A stretch of 22,931 nt of DNA, taken from positions 1 to 22,931 of the forward strand of contig JAASTO010000017.1 in NCBI GenBank assembly GCA_021767245.1, given 5' to 3'. Positions 8,191-16,199 of the stretch are shown here, piece after piece (the stretch's first letter is position 1; every line of letters begins with the position of its first letter). The position numbers and the translations under genes are program-made. The notes under the pieces are model-generated. The model worked only from the letters and a program-made list of their open reading frames with translations, was not told where the DNA came from and searched no databases. This stretch comes from Balneolaceae bacterium. Its GTDB lineage: Bacteria; Bacteroidota; Rhodothermia; Balneolales; Balneolaceae.

Positions 8191-8219
8191 TAATTTCACG
8201 CTTCAATATGGATCAACTC

Positions 8220-9224
8220 TTAGTCGATCTCAAGGTTACTGTGATCTCCCACATCCACCTTACCCTTAACATTCTTAAGGGTGGTAAATGCACCAACGGT
8301 TGAACCTGAGATCTCGGATGCAGTGATCTCTGAATGATCCCTGATAATGGTATTTTCGATCTTGGAATCTTCGATCACCGTATCATTTTCAATACTCACT
8401 TTAGGCCCGATCGTACTGTTCTTGATCTGTACGCCTTCACCAATATAAACCGGAGGTATGATCGTTGAACCGGGATATTTATCTTCATCCACACCATCAA
8501 ATTCTTTTTCCGTGATGATGCCGGTCGTTTCCAGCCACGCGGGTAAGGTTCCGCAATCCAGCCATTCATCTACTGTGGCTGTTTTAAAGATCTTTCCGTC
8601 TCTGATCATCTTATCGAGAGCATCGGTCAGGAAGTACTCCCCACCAGGCCCTTTCATATCGTTATCGATCACCCATTCGATCTGTTTCTTGAAATATCCA
8701 CCGTCCTTAAAGTAGTACACCCCAATAATAGCCAGGTCTGAAATAAACTCTTTAGGCTTCTCTACAAACCCGGTAATGGTATCGCCTTCATGGGTGGCCA
8801 CACCAAAACGAGATGGATCTTCCACTTTTTTCAGCCAGATCACGCTGTCGGCATCTCCCAGGTCGAATGCCTTTTCACTGTCAAAAATGGTGTCGGCGAA
8901 CGCGATGATCACTTCTCCATCCAGATGTTCTTTTGCACAGGCAACGGCATGGGCAGTTCCAAGGGCCTCTTCCTGAACTTCAAAAATCGCTTTCGCATTA
9001 TGGCGCTTGCTCATGTCACGCAGTGGCTGCTTGATATCCTCTCCGAAATCAGGCCCCAGGATATAAACGATCTCATTGATATCACGATCCAGTGTTCGGT
9101 TAAAGGTTTCCACAATGCGCTCAACGATCATGGTTCCCGCTACTGGAAGCAGGGGCTTTGGTACGGTATGTGAATGGGGACGAACTCTGGTACCCCGTCC
9201 GGCCATTGGGATAATTAATTTCAT
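8220..9224 (-). CDS. Sugar-phosphate nucleotidyltransferase with beta-helix domain
   Basis: Predicted to activate a sugar-1-phosphate with NTP to give an NDP-sugar, in the RmlA/GlmU-like superfamily. From the ATG chosen here the protein has 334 residues. The N-terminus MKLIIPMAGRGTRVRPHSHT followed by VPKPLLPVAG is the nucleotide-binding signature (GxGTRxRP, then KP). FADTIFD (109-115) holds the metal-binding Asp111, FVEKP (153-157) and WLDCGT (221-226) are further active-site blocks. Residues about 257-334 have hexapeptide-like repeats (IGEGVQI, IGPKVSI, VIEDSKI) of a left-handed beta-helix. An in-frame ATG 27 nt upstream (9249-9251) would add nine residues unlike the family N-terminus, so 9224 is preferred. 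Sugar and base cannot be assigned; it lacks clear GlgC motifs. It is divergent from the Mur ligase gene. Confidence 0.9.
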   Translation of the reverse strand: MKLIIPMAGRGTRVRPHSHTVPKPLLPVAGTMIVERIVETFNRTLDRDINEIVYILGPDFGEDIKQPLRDMSKRHNAKAIFEVQEEALGTAHAVACAKEHLDGEVIIAFADTIFDSEKAFDLGDADSVIWLKKVEDPSRFGVATHEGDTITGFVEKPKEFISDLAIIGVYYFKDGGYFKKQIEWVIDNDMKGPGGEYFLTDALDKMIRDGKIFKTATVDEWLDCGTLPAWLETTGIITEKEFDGVDEDKYPGSTIIPPVYIGEGVQIKNSTIGPKVSIENDTVIEDSKIENTIIRDHSEITASEISGSTVGAFTTLKNVKGKVDVGDHSNLEID

Positions 9225-9284
9225 ATATTTCTCTTCGTTTTTTTGAAACATTTACTTTGAATGCGCGGTGAATATAGCAAGCTT

Positions 9285-9311
9285 ATAAACCGATTTCGAA
9301 TATTGGTTTAT
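9285..9311. promoter_or_regulatory. Inverted repeat in the divergent intergenic region
   Basis: Between the nucleotidyltransferase and Mur ligase genes, ATAAACCGAT (9285-9294) and ATTGGTTTAT (9302-9311) form a 10-bp dyad with one G-T mismatch and a 7-nt centre. It lies in the only spacer available for the two divergent promoters, so an operator role is possible. No known consensus is recognised. Confidence 0.25.
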
Positions 9312-9366
9312 TTCATAACTTGTAAGAGCATTACACGGCTATTAATCCTAAATCAACCCACATACA

Positions 9367-11058
9367 TTGAACTGGTACTACACGACGCTTAATGTCGGCG
9401 CCATACTGATCTCCTTTATCTTTTTACGGTACACCATTTACAGAATGCGTTTCTTTTTGCATACCTATCAGCAGGTTGGCTATAAAAACAACGAATTCTG
9501 GCAGTGGATGAAAGAACACTGGGAAGAAAAGGTACTTCCTCCCTCTCTTTCCATGTCAATGATCATTTTGTTCATTCTTGTTATAGGTGGAAACTGGGTG
9601 CTTGAATACCTCACCTATACTTCTTTGACCCTGATCGTATTTGTACTCATTCTTTTCTGGTTCGGGTCTGTAAAAAATTATACCTCAGAAAAAGTTAAAA
9701 AGCCTCTCGTATTTACACCCCGGGTTTATAGGTTGTCTGTTCCTTTTGTCATTCTAACTTCCTTGTTTCCCCTTTATTCTTCATATATGGCTTTTACCGG
9801 TTTTATGCCTTTTACTGAAGAAGTGGTTCCGGCTTATTTTGCAGGTGTGCTGAATTTTGATCTCACAATTTTATTTGCCGGATGGGCTTTCGGGATAGCA
9901 TTTATTCCCTTTTTAATTCTGTTTTCCGGATTATTCACCCGCCCCGTGGAAACCTATATCCAGAATGGATTCAAAAAGCAGGCCCGTAAAAAACTTGCCT
10001 CCTTGCCCGACCTAAAAGTCATTGCCATAACGGGCAGTTACGGTAAAACGAGTACCAAATTTATGATCCGCGATCTTCTTAAAGAGCGCTTCAGTGTGTG
10101 CTCTACACCGGGAAGCTATAATACCCCCATGGGTATCTGTAAAGTGATAAACAATGACCTTCAGGCCAGCCACCAGATTCTCATTCTCGAAATGGGTGCC
10201 CGCTATGAAGGTAACATTCAGGAACTTTGTGATATTGCAAAACCTGATATTTCCGTAGTTACAAATGTTGGTGTTGCCCACCTCGAAACCTTCGGGTCTC
10301 AGGATATCATTGCTCAGGAAAAGGGAACTTTGGTTGATAATCTGGGATCAGGTGATGTAGCGGTTCTTAATGCCGATGATCCACGGGTTTCTAAAATGGG
10401 TTCAGATCGATCCGAAATAAAACGCATAATGGTTGGGCTTAGAAACGGCGAGATCCGGGCTAACGATATCCAATACAATACGTCCGGAATGACCTTTAAT
10501 GTGACCCTTGGCGATGAAACCGAAGCCTTCCAAACTAAACTTCTTGGAGCACACAATGCTCAGAATTTATTACTGGCTGTCGGTGTGGGGCATCATTTTG
10601 GTCTTCGATTGAAAACCATGGCCATAGCAGCCCGCAAGATCGAACCCGTTGAGCACAGGCTTGAGCTGAAACAAAACGGGGAACTCACGATCATAGATGA
10701 CGCGTTCAACTCAAATCCTGTAGGGGCTAAAAATGCCGTTGAAATCTTAAGTCAATTCAACAGTGGTAAACGCATTATCGTCACTCCAGGCATGGTGGAA
10801 TTAGGTGATATCGAAGAAGATGAAAACTTTAAATTTGGACAGGCTATCGGTCAGGCCAACCTGGATCTGGTGATCCTTGTTGGAGGGCAAAGAGCCAAAC
10901 CTATTCAGGAAGGTATCCGTACAGAAGATTCAGCTTCCCTTAATGTCAGGGTGGTCAACAGCCTGTTTGAGGCAAACGATTTGATCCGAAAAGTAGCGCA
11001 GGCCGGTGATGTGATCCTTTACGAAAACGACCTCCCGGATGTTTACAATGAGTCATAA
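9367..11058 (+). CDS. Membrane-anchored MurF-like Mur ligase
   Basis: A 563-residue fusion-like protein. Residues 1-200 contain about five hydrophobic segments (roughly 8-26, 62-80, 85-100, 123-143, 164-189). Residues 215-560 are a Mur ligase close to MurF: P-loop ITGSYGKTS (221-229), SYNTPMG (250-256), EMGA (275-278), TNVGVAHLETFGS (299-311), NADDP (335-339), LGAHNAQNLLLA (393-404) and DDAFNSNP (444-451). MurF adds D-Ala-D-Ala to the UDP-MurNAc-tripeptide; the usual UDP-binding N-domain is replaced here by membrane helices, so the substrate may be lipid-linked or not a peptidoglycan precursor. The start is TTG at 9367: TAA occurs 18 nt upstream in frame, and the next ATG (9445) would remove the first helix. 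It is not in a dcw-type cluster, so I treat it as a paralogue and not the housekeeping murF. Confidence 0.85.
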   Translation: MNWYYTTLNVGAILISFIFLRYTIYRMRFFLHTYQQVGYKNNEFWQWMKEHWEEKVLPPSLSMSMIILFILVIGGNWVLEYLTYTSLTLIVFVLILFWFGSVKNYTSEKVKKPLVFTPRVYRLSVPFVILTSLFPLYSSYMAFTGFMPFTEEVVPAYFAGVLNFDLTILFAGWAFGIAFIPFLILFSGLFTRPVETYIQNGFKKQARKKLASLPDLKVIAITGSYGKTSTKFMIRDLLKERFSVCSTPGSYNTPMGICKVINNDLQASHQILILEMGARYEGNIQELCDIAKPDISVVTNVGVAHLETFGSQDIIAQEKGTLVDNLGSGDVAVLNADDPRVSKMGSDRSEIKRIMVGLRNGEIRANDIQYNTSGMTFNVTLGDETEAFQTKLLGAHNAQNLLLAVGVGHHFGLRLKTMAIAARKIEPVEHRLELKQNGELTIIDDAFNSNPVGAKNAVEILSQFNSGKRIIVTPGMVELGDIEEDENFKFGQAIGQANLDLVILVGGQRAKPIQEGIRTEDSASLNVRVVNSLFEANDLIRKVAQAGDVILYENDLPDVYNES

Positions 11059-11082
11059 CATTTCAATGGTTAACCCATCGAA

Positions 11083-12309
11083 TTACTCATAACGCACCGC
11101 ATCGGCCGGTTGAATTTGTGAGGCCCGGTGCGCCGGATACCAGCTGGCCAGAATACTCAGTATCAAACTGACCACCAGAATAAGCACAACGTCCAAAGGG
11201 TTGATCTGAACCGGGTATGCGTCGATGATAAATGCAGACGATAATTTTACCAGTCCAAATTTCATCTGCAGCCAACTGATCAGTAATCCCAGCGAACCGC
11301 CTATACCACAGCCGATCAGCCCAATATACAATCCCTGTTTCCTGAAAATGGATTTGATCCCGGACTTACTATACCCCATTGACATCAGGATCCCAATATC
11401 CCTTTGTTTTTGAATGACGATCATGGTCAGTGATCCGATAATGTTCAACACAGCTACGATCACGATCAGTATGAGCACTACAAATGAGCCCCACTTTTCG
11501 AGATACATGACATCATACAACGGCTTCTGAAGGTCATACCAGGTGGAGATCTTGAATTCAGGCCCAAGTGCCCGGGTCAGTTCAGATTTTACCTCCTCAG
11601 CCATTTCATTATCCGTGAGTTTGAGGTCCAGCCCGGTTATCTCATTCCTTACCTTGAACAAGCGTTTTGCCGCCTCTATATCCACAAATACTTTGGGGCC
11701 GCCCGCAATCTGCTGAAGATAGTAAGCTCCTCGCAGATCAAAGCGGTAGGTCTGAGGAACCGTGATCTGGGTCAGTGCATTTTTCATACCGGCCGCGCTT
11801 AACAATGCAAGATCATCCCCAACATTGATACGGAGCCGATTCTTTAGCTCCTCATGCACGATGATCCCGGGGGTTCTGTCACGCACGGTTACATCGAACA
11901 CCCCGGTGGTGACGCTGTTTTCAATATCTACTAACTGAAAAAACACATCCCGTTCCACTCCTTTCACATCCACAACTTCATTTTGTGCATCATCCTTGGC
12001 AAGCAGGGCTTTCCCTTCTACATACGGCGATATGATCTGCACCTCAGGGACCGAACGTATCTTTTCCATCATCTCTTCATTTTGTGCGAAGGTAGCGGTA
12101 CCCGAAGCTTCAATTCTCACATCCGGGTCGTAGGAGAGAAGGAAGTTTTTTATCACATCAAAAAAACCATTGAAAACGGACAAAACGACGATCAGCAAAG
12201 CCGTGCCAATGGTTATACCCGTAATACTTATAAATGTGAGGGTTGAGATCAGCGATATATGTTTACGTGAGAACAGATACCGCCTTGCAATAAATCCGGA
12301 GTTTTTCAT
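11083..12309 (-). CDS. LolC/LolE-type ABC transporter permease (FtsX-like)
   Basis: A 408-residue inner-membrane permease of the FtsX/MacB fold, most like the LolC/LolE subunits that extract lipoproteins from the inner membrane in an ATP-driven complex. It opens with FIARRYLFSRKHISLISTLT, typical of LolC/E, then TM1 (about 24-45), a large periplasmic domain (about 50-270), and three C-terminal helices (about 274-298, 325-348, 372-394). QKQRDIGILMSMGYSKSGI (300-318) is the coupling-helix region facing the ATPase, and the end SWYPAHRASQIQPADAVRYE is the family tail. A TTG 21 nt upstream could extend the frame, but the ATG at 12309 fits the family start. No LolD ATPase gene is in the window. Its neighbours are convergent (Mur ligase, 24 nt) and divergent (glgB). 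Confidence 0.85.
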   Translation of the reverse strand: MKNSGFIARRYLFSRKHISLISTLTFISITGITIGTALLIVVLSVFNGFFDVIKNFLLSYDPDVRIEASGTATFAQNEEMMEKIRSVPEVQIISPYVEGKALLAKDDAQNEVVDVKGVERDVFFQLVDIENSVTTGVFDVTVRDRTPGIIVHEELKNRLRINVGDDLALLSAAGMKNALTQITVPQTYRFDLRGAYYLQQIAGGPKVFVDIEAAKRLFKVRNEITGLDLKLTDNEMAEEVKSELTRALGPEFKISTWYDLQKPLYDVMYLEKWGSFVVLILIVIVAVLNIIGSLTMIVIQKQRDIGILMSMGYSKSGIKSIFRKQGLYIGLIGCGIGGSLGLLISWLQMKFGLVKLSSAFIIDAYPVQINPLDVVLILVVSLILSILASWYPAHRASQIQPADAVRYE

Positions 12310-12412
12310 AATTGCAAAATATATAAACAAGCAATTGAAAGCACTTTAAATGGACTCATACATTTGATAAACTTTTAGTATCTTTTATGCCCTTTCGAAC
12401 CTAATAACGGTG

Positions 12413-14614
12413 ATGAGTTCAACACTTACAAAAGAAATTATTTCTACCATATCAGACGGCTCTCATGGTGATCCTTTCTCTGTTTTAGGATTGCATGAAG
12501 TTGAGATCGAAGGCAAAACCAAACTCGTGCTTCGTACATTCCGGCCCGAGGCCAAATCCGTAACTGTTCTCATAGATAAAAAATCTTACGACCTTGATCG
12601 AATCTCTGATGAGGGACTCTTTGAACGTGTGTTTACTAGGAGGAAGAACCGATTCAGTTATGAACTTAAGATCCAGCCTCACAACGGAAAGGCCTTTACC
12701 ATCACCGATGCTTACCAGTTCGACTCTCTGATCAGTGATTTTGACCTTCAGCTTTGGGGGGAAGGAAATCACAATCAGGCCTATGAGTTTATGGGAGCTC
12801 ACCCTCGTAAAATCGATGGGGTGAAAGGGACCCATTTTGTTGTTACTGCCCCCAGTGCAACACGCGTAAGTGTGATAGGGGAATTCAACAACTGGGATGG
12901 TCGTGTACACCGAATGCGAAAATTCCACGATCAGGGGATCTGGGAGATATTCATCCCACATGTGCAAGCCGGCGACTATTACAAGTACGAAATTAAAAGT
13001 CCTGTTCAGGATCCCCCGCTTAAAAAAGCCGATCCCTTTGCCTTTTATTCTGAGCTTCGACCGGGAACCGCCTCCATTGTTTCAGAAATAGATAATTACG
13101 AGTGGAATGATGATGAGTGGATTGAATCAAGGCCGGACAAACAGGCGCTTGATCAGCCAATTTCCATTTATGAAATGCACCTTGGCTCTTGGAAACGAAA
13201 GGTTGGGGAAGACCCCGGTTTTCTAAACTACAGAGAAACTGCCGATCAGCTGGTTCCCTACCTGAAAGAACTTGGGTACACCCATGTTGAACTGATGCCG
13301 GTCGCCGAACATCCGTACGATCCATCCTGGGGATATCAGATTACAGGATATTTTGCTCCAACAAGCCGGTTTGGCACTCCAGAAGACTTTATGTATTTCG
13401 TGGATAAATGTCATCAGGAAGGCATTGGGGTGATCGTAGATTGGGTGCCTGCTCACTTTGCCAAAGATGACCACGGCCTTCGCCGATTTGACGGCACCGG
13501 ACTTTTTGAGCATGACGATCCCCGTAAAGGAGAGCATAAAGATTGGGGAACCTGCATCTTTAATTATGGACGCACGGAGGTTCAAAACTTTCTCATTTCT
13601 AACGCGGTGTATTGGTGCGATAAATTTCACATCGACGGCCTAAGAGTAGATGCTGTAGCTTCCATGCTTTACCTGGATTATTCCAAGAACGAAGGGGAAT
13701 GGGTCCCTAACAAATACGGTGGCAGAGAAAATATTGAGGCTATCGACTTTTTAAGGAAATTCAACGATACAGTTCACCACCACTTTCCCGGCGTCATCAC
13801 TTTTGCTGAAGAATCCACATCATGGGGGGGGGTTTCACGCCCTACTGAAACCGGTGGACTTGGCTTCGATTTCAAATGGAATATGGGTTGGATGAATGAC
13901 ACCCTGACCTACATTGAAAAGGATCCGATCTTCAGAAAATATCATCAGGATCAACTGACCTTTTCCCTGATCTATGCCTTTTCGGAACACTTCACCCTGC
14001 CTTTTTCGCATGATGAAGTCGTTCACATGAAGCAATCCATGCTGTCTAAAATGCCCGGTGATGATTGGCAGAAATTCGCTAACCTGCGGCTGCTATACAC
14101 CTATATGTATGCCCACCCCGGAAAAAATCTACTGTTCATGGGATGTGAATTTGGACAGTGGTCTGAGTGGAGTGAGTCCCGGTCTCTCGACTGGCACCTG
14201 CTGGAATGGGAAAAGCACAAGGGATTACAACTCCTTGTTAAAGATCTTAACAAATTAAATACAGAAGAAAAGCCACTTCACGAACTCGACTTTGACTGGC
14301 GTGGGTTTGAATGGATCGACGTGAGTGATGCAGACAACAGTATTATTTCATTTATACGCCGTGCAGAAGACCCTGATGATTTTCTGGTGATCATTCTGAA
14401 CTTCACCCCTACGGTACACTACGGTTATAAGGTAGGCGTACCCCATGCCGGAGAATATGAAGTGCTTATGAACAGTGACTCAGAATATTACGGTGGCAGC
14501 AATGCCGGAGATAATAACATTCATGGTGAGTGGGGAGAATGGCATGGACAAAAAGCAAACATTTCAATTACAATACCACCTCTCGCAGGTGTAATTTTAA
14601 AACCTAAGAGTTAG
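12413..14614 (+). CDS. glgB: 1,4-alpha-glucan branching enzyme GlgB
   Basis: A 733-residue GH13 enzyme that cuts alpha-1,4-glucan and rejoins the piece through alpha-1,6 bonds, creating glycogen branches. Numbering from the adjacent in-frame GTG at 12410 (MM start), residues 19-125 are the N1 module (HGDPFSVLGLHE), 138-240 the CBM48 module (VSVIGEFNNWDGR), and 250-630 the catalytic barrel. The catalytic residues are visible: nucleophile Asp414 in DGLRVDAV, acid/base Glu467 in FAEESTSWGGVSRP, and Asp535 in PFSHDEVVH. A C-terminal beta domain ends the protein. Length matches the full E. coli-type enzyme. The ATG at 12413 is preferred over GTG. malQ starts 7 nt downstream, so they form an operon for storage-glucan metabolism. 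A run of nine G (13824-13832) falls just after the acid/base residue. Confidence 0.97.
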   Translation: MSSTLTKEIISTISDGSHGDPFSVLGLHEVEIEGKTKLVLRTFRPEAKSVTVLIDKKSYDLDRISDEGLFERVFTRRKNRFSYELKIQPHNGKAFTITDAYQFDSLISDFDLQLWGEGNHNQAYEFMGAHPRKIDGVKGTHFVVTAPSATRVSVIGEFNNWDGRVHRMRKFHDQGIWEIFIPHVQAGDYYKYEIKSPVQDPPLKKADPFAFYSELRPGTASIVSEIDNYEWNDDEWIESRPDKQALDQPISIYEMHLGSWKRKVGEDPGFLNYRETADQLVPYLKELGYTHVELMPVAEHPYDPSWGYQITGYFAPTSRFGTPEDFMYFVDKCHQEGIGVIVDWVPAHFAKDDHGLRRFDGTGLFEHDDPRKGEHKDWGTCIFNYGRTEVQNFLISNAVYWCDKFHIDGLRVDAVASMLYLDYSKNEGEWVPNKYGGRENIEAIDFLRKFNDTVHHHFPGVITFAEESTSWGGVSRPTETGGLGFDFKWNMGWMNDTLTYIEKDPIFRKYHQDQLTFSLIYAFSEHFTLPFSHDEVVHMKQSMLSKMPGDDWQKFANLRLLYTYMYAHPGKNLLFMGCEFGQWSEWSESRSLDWHLLEWEKHKGLQLLVKDLNKLNTEEKPLHELDFDWRGFEWIDVSDADNSIISFIRRAEDPDDFLVIILNFTPTVHYGYKVGVPHAGEYEVLMNSDSEYYGGSNAGDNNIHGEWGEWHGQKANISITIPPLAGVILKPKS
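13824..13832 (+). repeat. Nine-G homopolymer inside glgB
   Basis: Nine consecutive G residues encode the Trp-Gly-Gly-Val part of the SWGGV motif, a few residues after the catalytic acid/base. A tract this long can slip in replication, and a one-base change would abolish the enzyme. It is in frame in this sequence. Confidence 0.8.
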
Positions 14615-14621
14615 ATATTTC

Positions 14622-16127
14622 ATGAGGTTTCCACGCTCTTGCGGTACTTTGGTACACCCAACATCTTTTCCCGGCAAATACGGAATGGGTGATTTTGGAT
14701 TTGAAGCCCGCAATTTTATTGATTTTTTAGAACGAACCGATCAAACCATTTGGCAGGTCCTGCCCTTAACACCTACCGGTTATGGAAATTCGCCCTACGC
14801 CAGCTATTCGGCTTTTGCAGGCAATGTATATCTGATCAGCCCAGACCTGTTACAGAAAAAAGGACTTCTGACCAAAGAAGAGATCAAAGAGATAGAGTTG
14901 CCTTCCAAAACAGAAGCCGATTACGACACTTCCTTCAATAATAAGGACAAGGTTTATAAGCTTGCCTCCGATCGGTTTTACGAAAACATGAGTAAGGAGG
15001 AAGAAAAGGCCTTTAATGCTTTTAAAAAACAAAATAAGCACTGGCTGGACGATTACGTTCTTTTCATGGCCTGTTCTCTCCATTACGATAAACAACCATG
15101 GAATACCTGGGATAAGGATCTTGCTCAAAGAAAACCCAAAGCACTGAAAAGCTATCGGGAAAAGTTCAGTGAGCAGATCGATTTTCAGTACTGGTTACAG
15201 TTCGAATTTTATAATCAATGGATCGCCCTGAAAGAATACGCTAATGAACGCAGAATTCGGGTTGTCGGTGATATCCCGATCTTTGTGGACCATAACAGCG
15301 CTGATGTGTGGGCAAATCCACACTACTTTGAAGTGGATAAAAATGGAGACCGGCAATTGGTTGCCGGCGTTCCACCAGATTATTTCAGTAAAACCGGGCA
15401 GCTTTGGGGAAATCCACTTTATAAATGGGATGAGCTTGAAAAAGACGGCTTTTCGTGGTGGGTTGACCGCTTCAAGCATATGTTTGAAGCTTGCGACGCC
15501 ATTCGTGTGGACCACTTCCGTGGCTTTGATGCCTATTGGGAAGTAAAAGCCACCGAAAAAACGGCCGAAAAAGGCCGCTGGGTTGAAGGCCCTGGCGAAA
15601 AGCTCTTTGATACCATTTTAGAAAAATGTGGGGAACTCCCGATCATTGCTGAAGATCTTGGATTTGTAACAGAAGGTGTCGAAAAATTGAGGGATAAATA
15701 TCATTTCCCCGGAATGAAGATCATTCAGTTTGCCTTCGATTCAGACTCCACAAACAGCTTTTTACCCCATAATTATTCTCAAAACAGTGTAGTCTATTCA
15801 GGCACTCACGATAATGATACAGCTATTGGCTGGTATCGATCAGCAAACGAGACGGAACAGCACCGGGCACGAACATATACGCGCTCTGATGGAAAGAATA
15901 TTCATTGGGAATTTATTCGGTTGGGGATGTTATCTGTCTCTGACCAGGCTATTTTTCCATTACAGGACTATATGGGGCTGGATGCTGAACACCGGATGAA
16001 CATACCGGGCACATCGTCCAATAACTGGCTTTGGAGGTACACAACCGACATGCTAGAATCCATAGATGAAGATCATATCCGCCATCTCATCGAGCTCAGT
16101 AACAGGAACATAAACCGCGATAAATAA
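14622..16127 (+). CDS. malQ: 4-alpha-glucanotransferase (amylomaltase)
   Basis: A 501-residue GH77 enzyme that moves maltosyl and longer alpha-1,4-glucan segments between chains, releasing glucose. The N-terminus SCGTLVHPTSFPGKYGMGDFG and WQVLPLTPTGYGNSPYAS (44-61) are GH77 hallmarks. Catalytic residues are the nucleophile Asp297 in AIRVDHFRGFDAYWEV, acid/base Glu344 in IIAEDLGFVT, and Asp397 in SGTHDNDTAIGW. The 250s-loop region GVPPDYFSKTGQLWGNPLY (249-267) is intact. The length fits the short, compact bacterial/plant DPE1 form without extra N-terminal modules. It begins 7 nt after glgB, so it is likely translated from the same message and works on the same glucan. The next gene starts 72 nt later and probably has its own promoter. 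Confidence 0.97.
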   Translation: MRFPRSCGTLVHPTSFPGKYGMGDFGFEARNFIDFLERTDQTIWQVLPLTPTGYGNSPYASYSAFAGNVYLISPDLLQKKGLLTKEEIKEIELPSKTEADYDTSFNNKDKVYKLASDRFYENMSKEEEKAFNAFKKQNKHWLDDYVLFMACSLHYDKQPWNTWDKDLAQRKPKALKSYREKFSEQIDFQYWLQFEFYNQWIALKEYANERRIRVVGDIPIFVDHNSADVWANPHYFEVDKNGDRQLVAGVPPDYFSKTGQLWGNPLYKWDELEKDGFSWWVDRFKHMFEACDAIRVDHFRGFDAYWEVKATEKTAEKGRWVEGPGEKLFDTILEKCGELPIIAEDLGFVTEGVEKLRDKYHFPGMKIIQFAFDSDSTNSFLPHNYSQNSVVYSGTHDNDTAIGWYRSANETEQHRARTYTRSDGKNIHWEFIRLGMLSVSDQAIFPLQDYMGLDAEHRMNIPGTSSNNWLWRYTTDMLESIDEDHIRHLIELSNRNINRDK

Positions 16128-16143
16128 CTATAGTGTTAGTCGA

Positions 16144-16175
16144 TTTCATATACAGGTAGTGTTTTTGTATATTTC
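16144..16175 (+). promoter_or_regulatory. Candidate Bacteroidota-type promoter for the comA operon
   Basis: TTTC (16144-16147) and TATATTTC (16168-16175), 20 nt apart, each differ by one base from the Bacteroidota -33 TTTG and -7 TAnnTTTG elements. The -7 element ends 24 nt before the comA start. This is a match by eye only. Confidence 0.3.
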
Positions 16176-16199
16176 AGGCTTACATATTTCAACTAATTT

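Noticed and set aside
8220..9224. Nucleotidyltransferase as GlgC (ADP-glucose pyrophosphorylase), given the glycogen genes nearby
   Set aside because: The N-terminal GRGTRVRPHSHT followed by VPKP is RmlA/GlmU-like; GlgC has a different GGxGxRLxPLT block and adjoining motifs that are not seen.
9225..9251. Nine-codon N-terminal extension of the nucleotidyltransferase
   Set aside because: The extension is charged and unlike the family, whose N-terminus begins with the strand KLIIPMAGRGTR; the ATG at 9224 is the better start.
12310..12330. TTG-initiated extension of the LolC/E permease
   Set aside because: It adds only MFIYFAI before a good ATG that matches the usual LolC/E start.
12363..12386. 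TTTG and TATCTTTT upstream of glgB as a promoter
   Set aside because: The spacing is only 12 nt, well short of the 19-21 nt expected between the two elements.
13223..13630. A 135-residue minus-strand open frame inside glgB
   Set aside because: It overlaps the conserved GlgB catalytic barrel in antisense and shows no family features.
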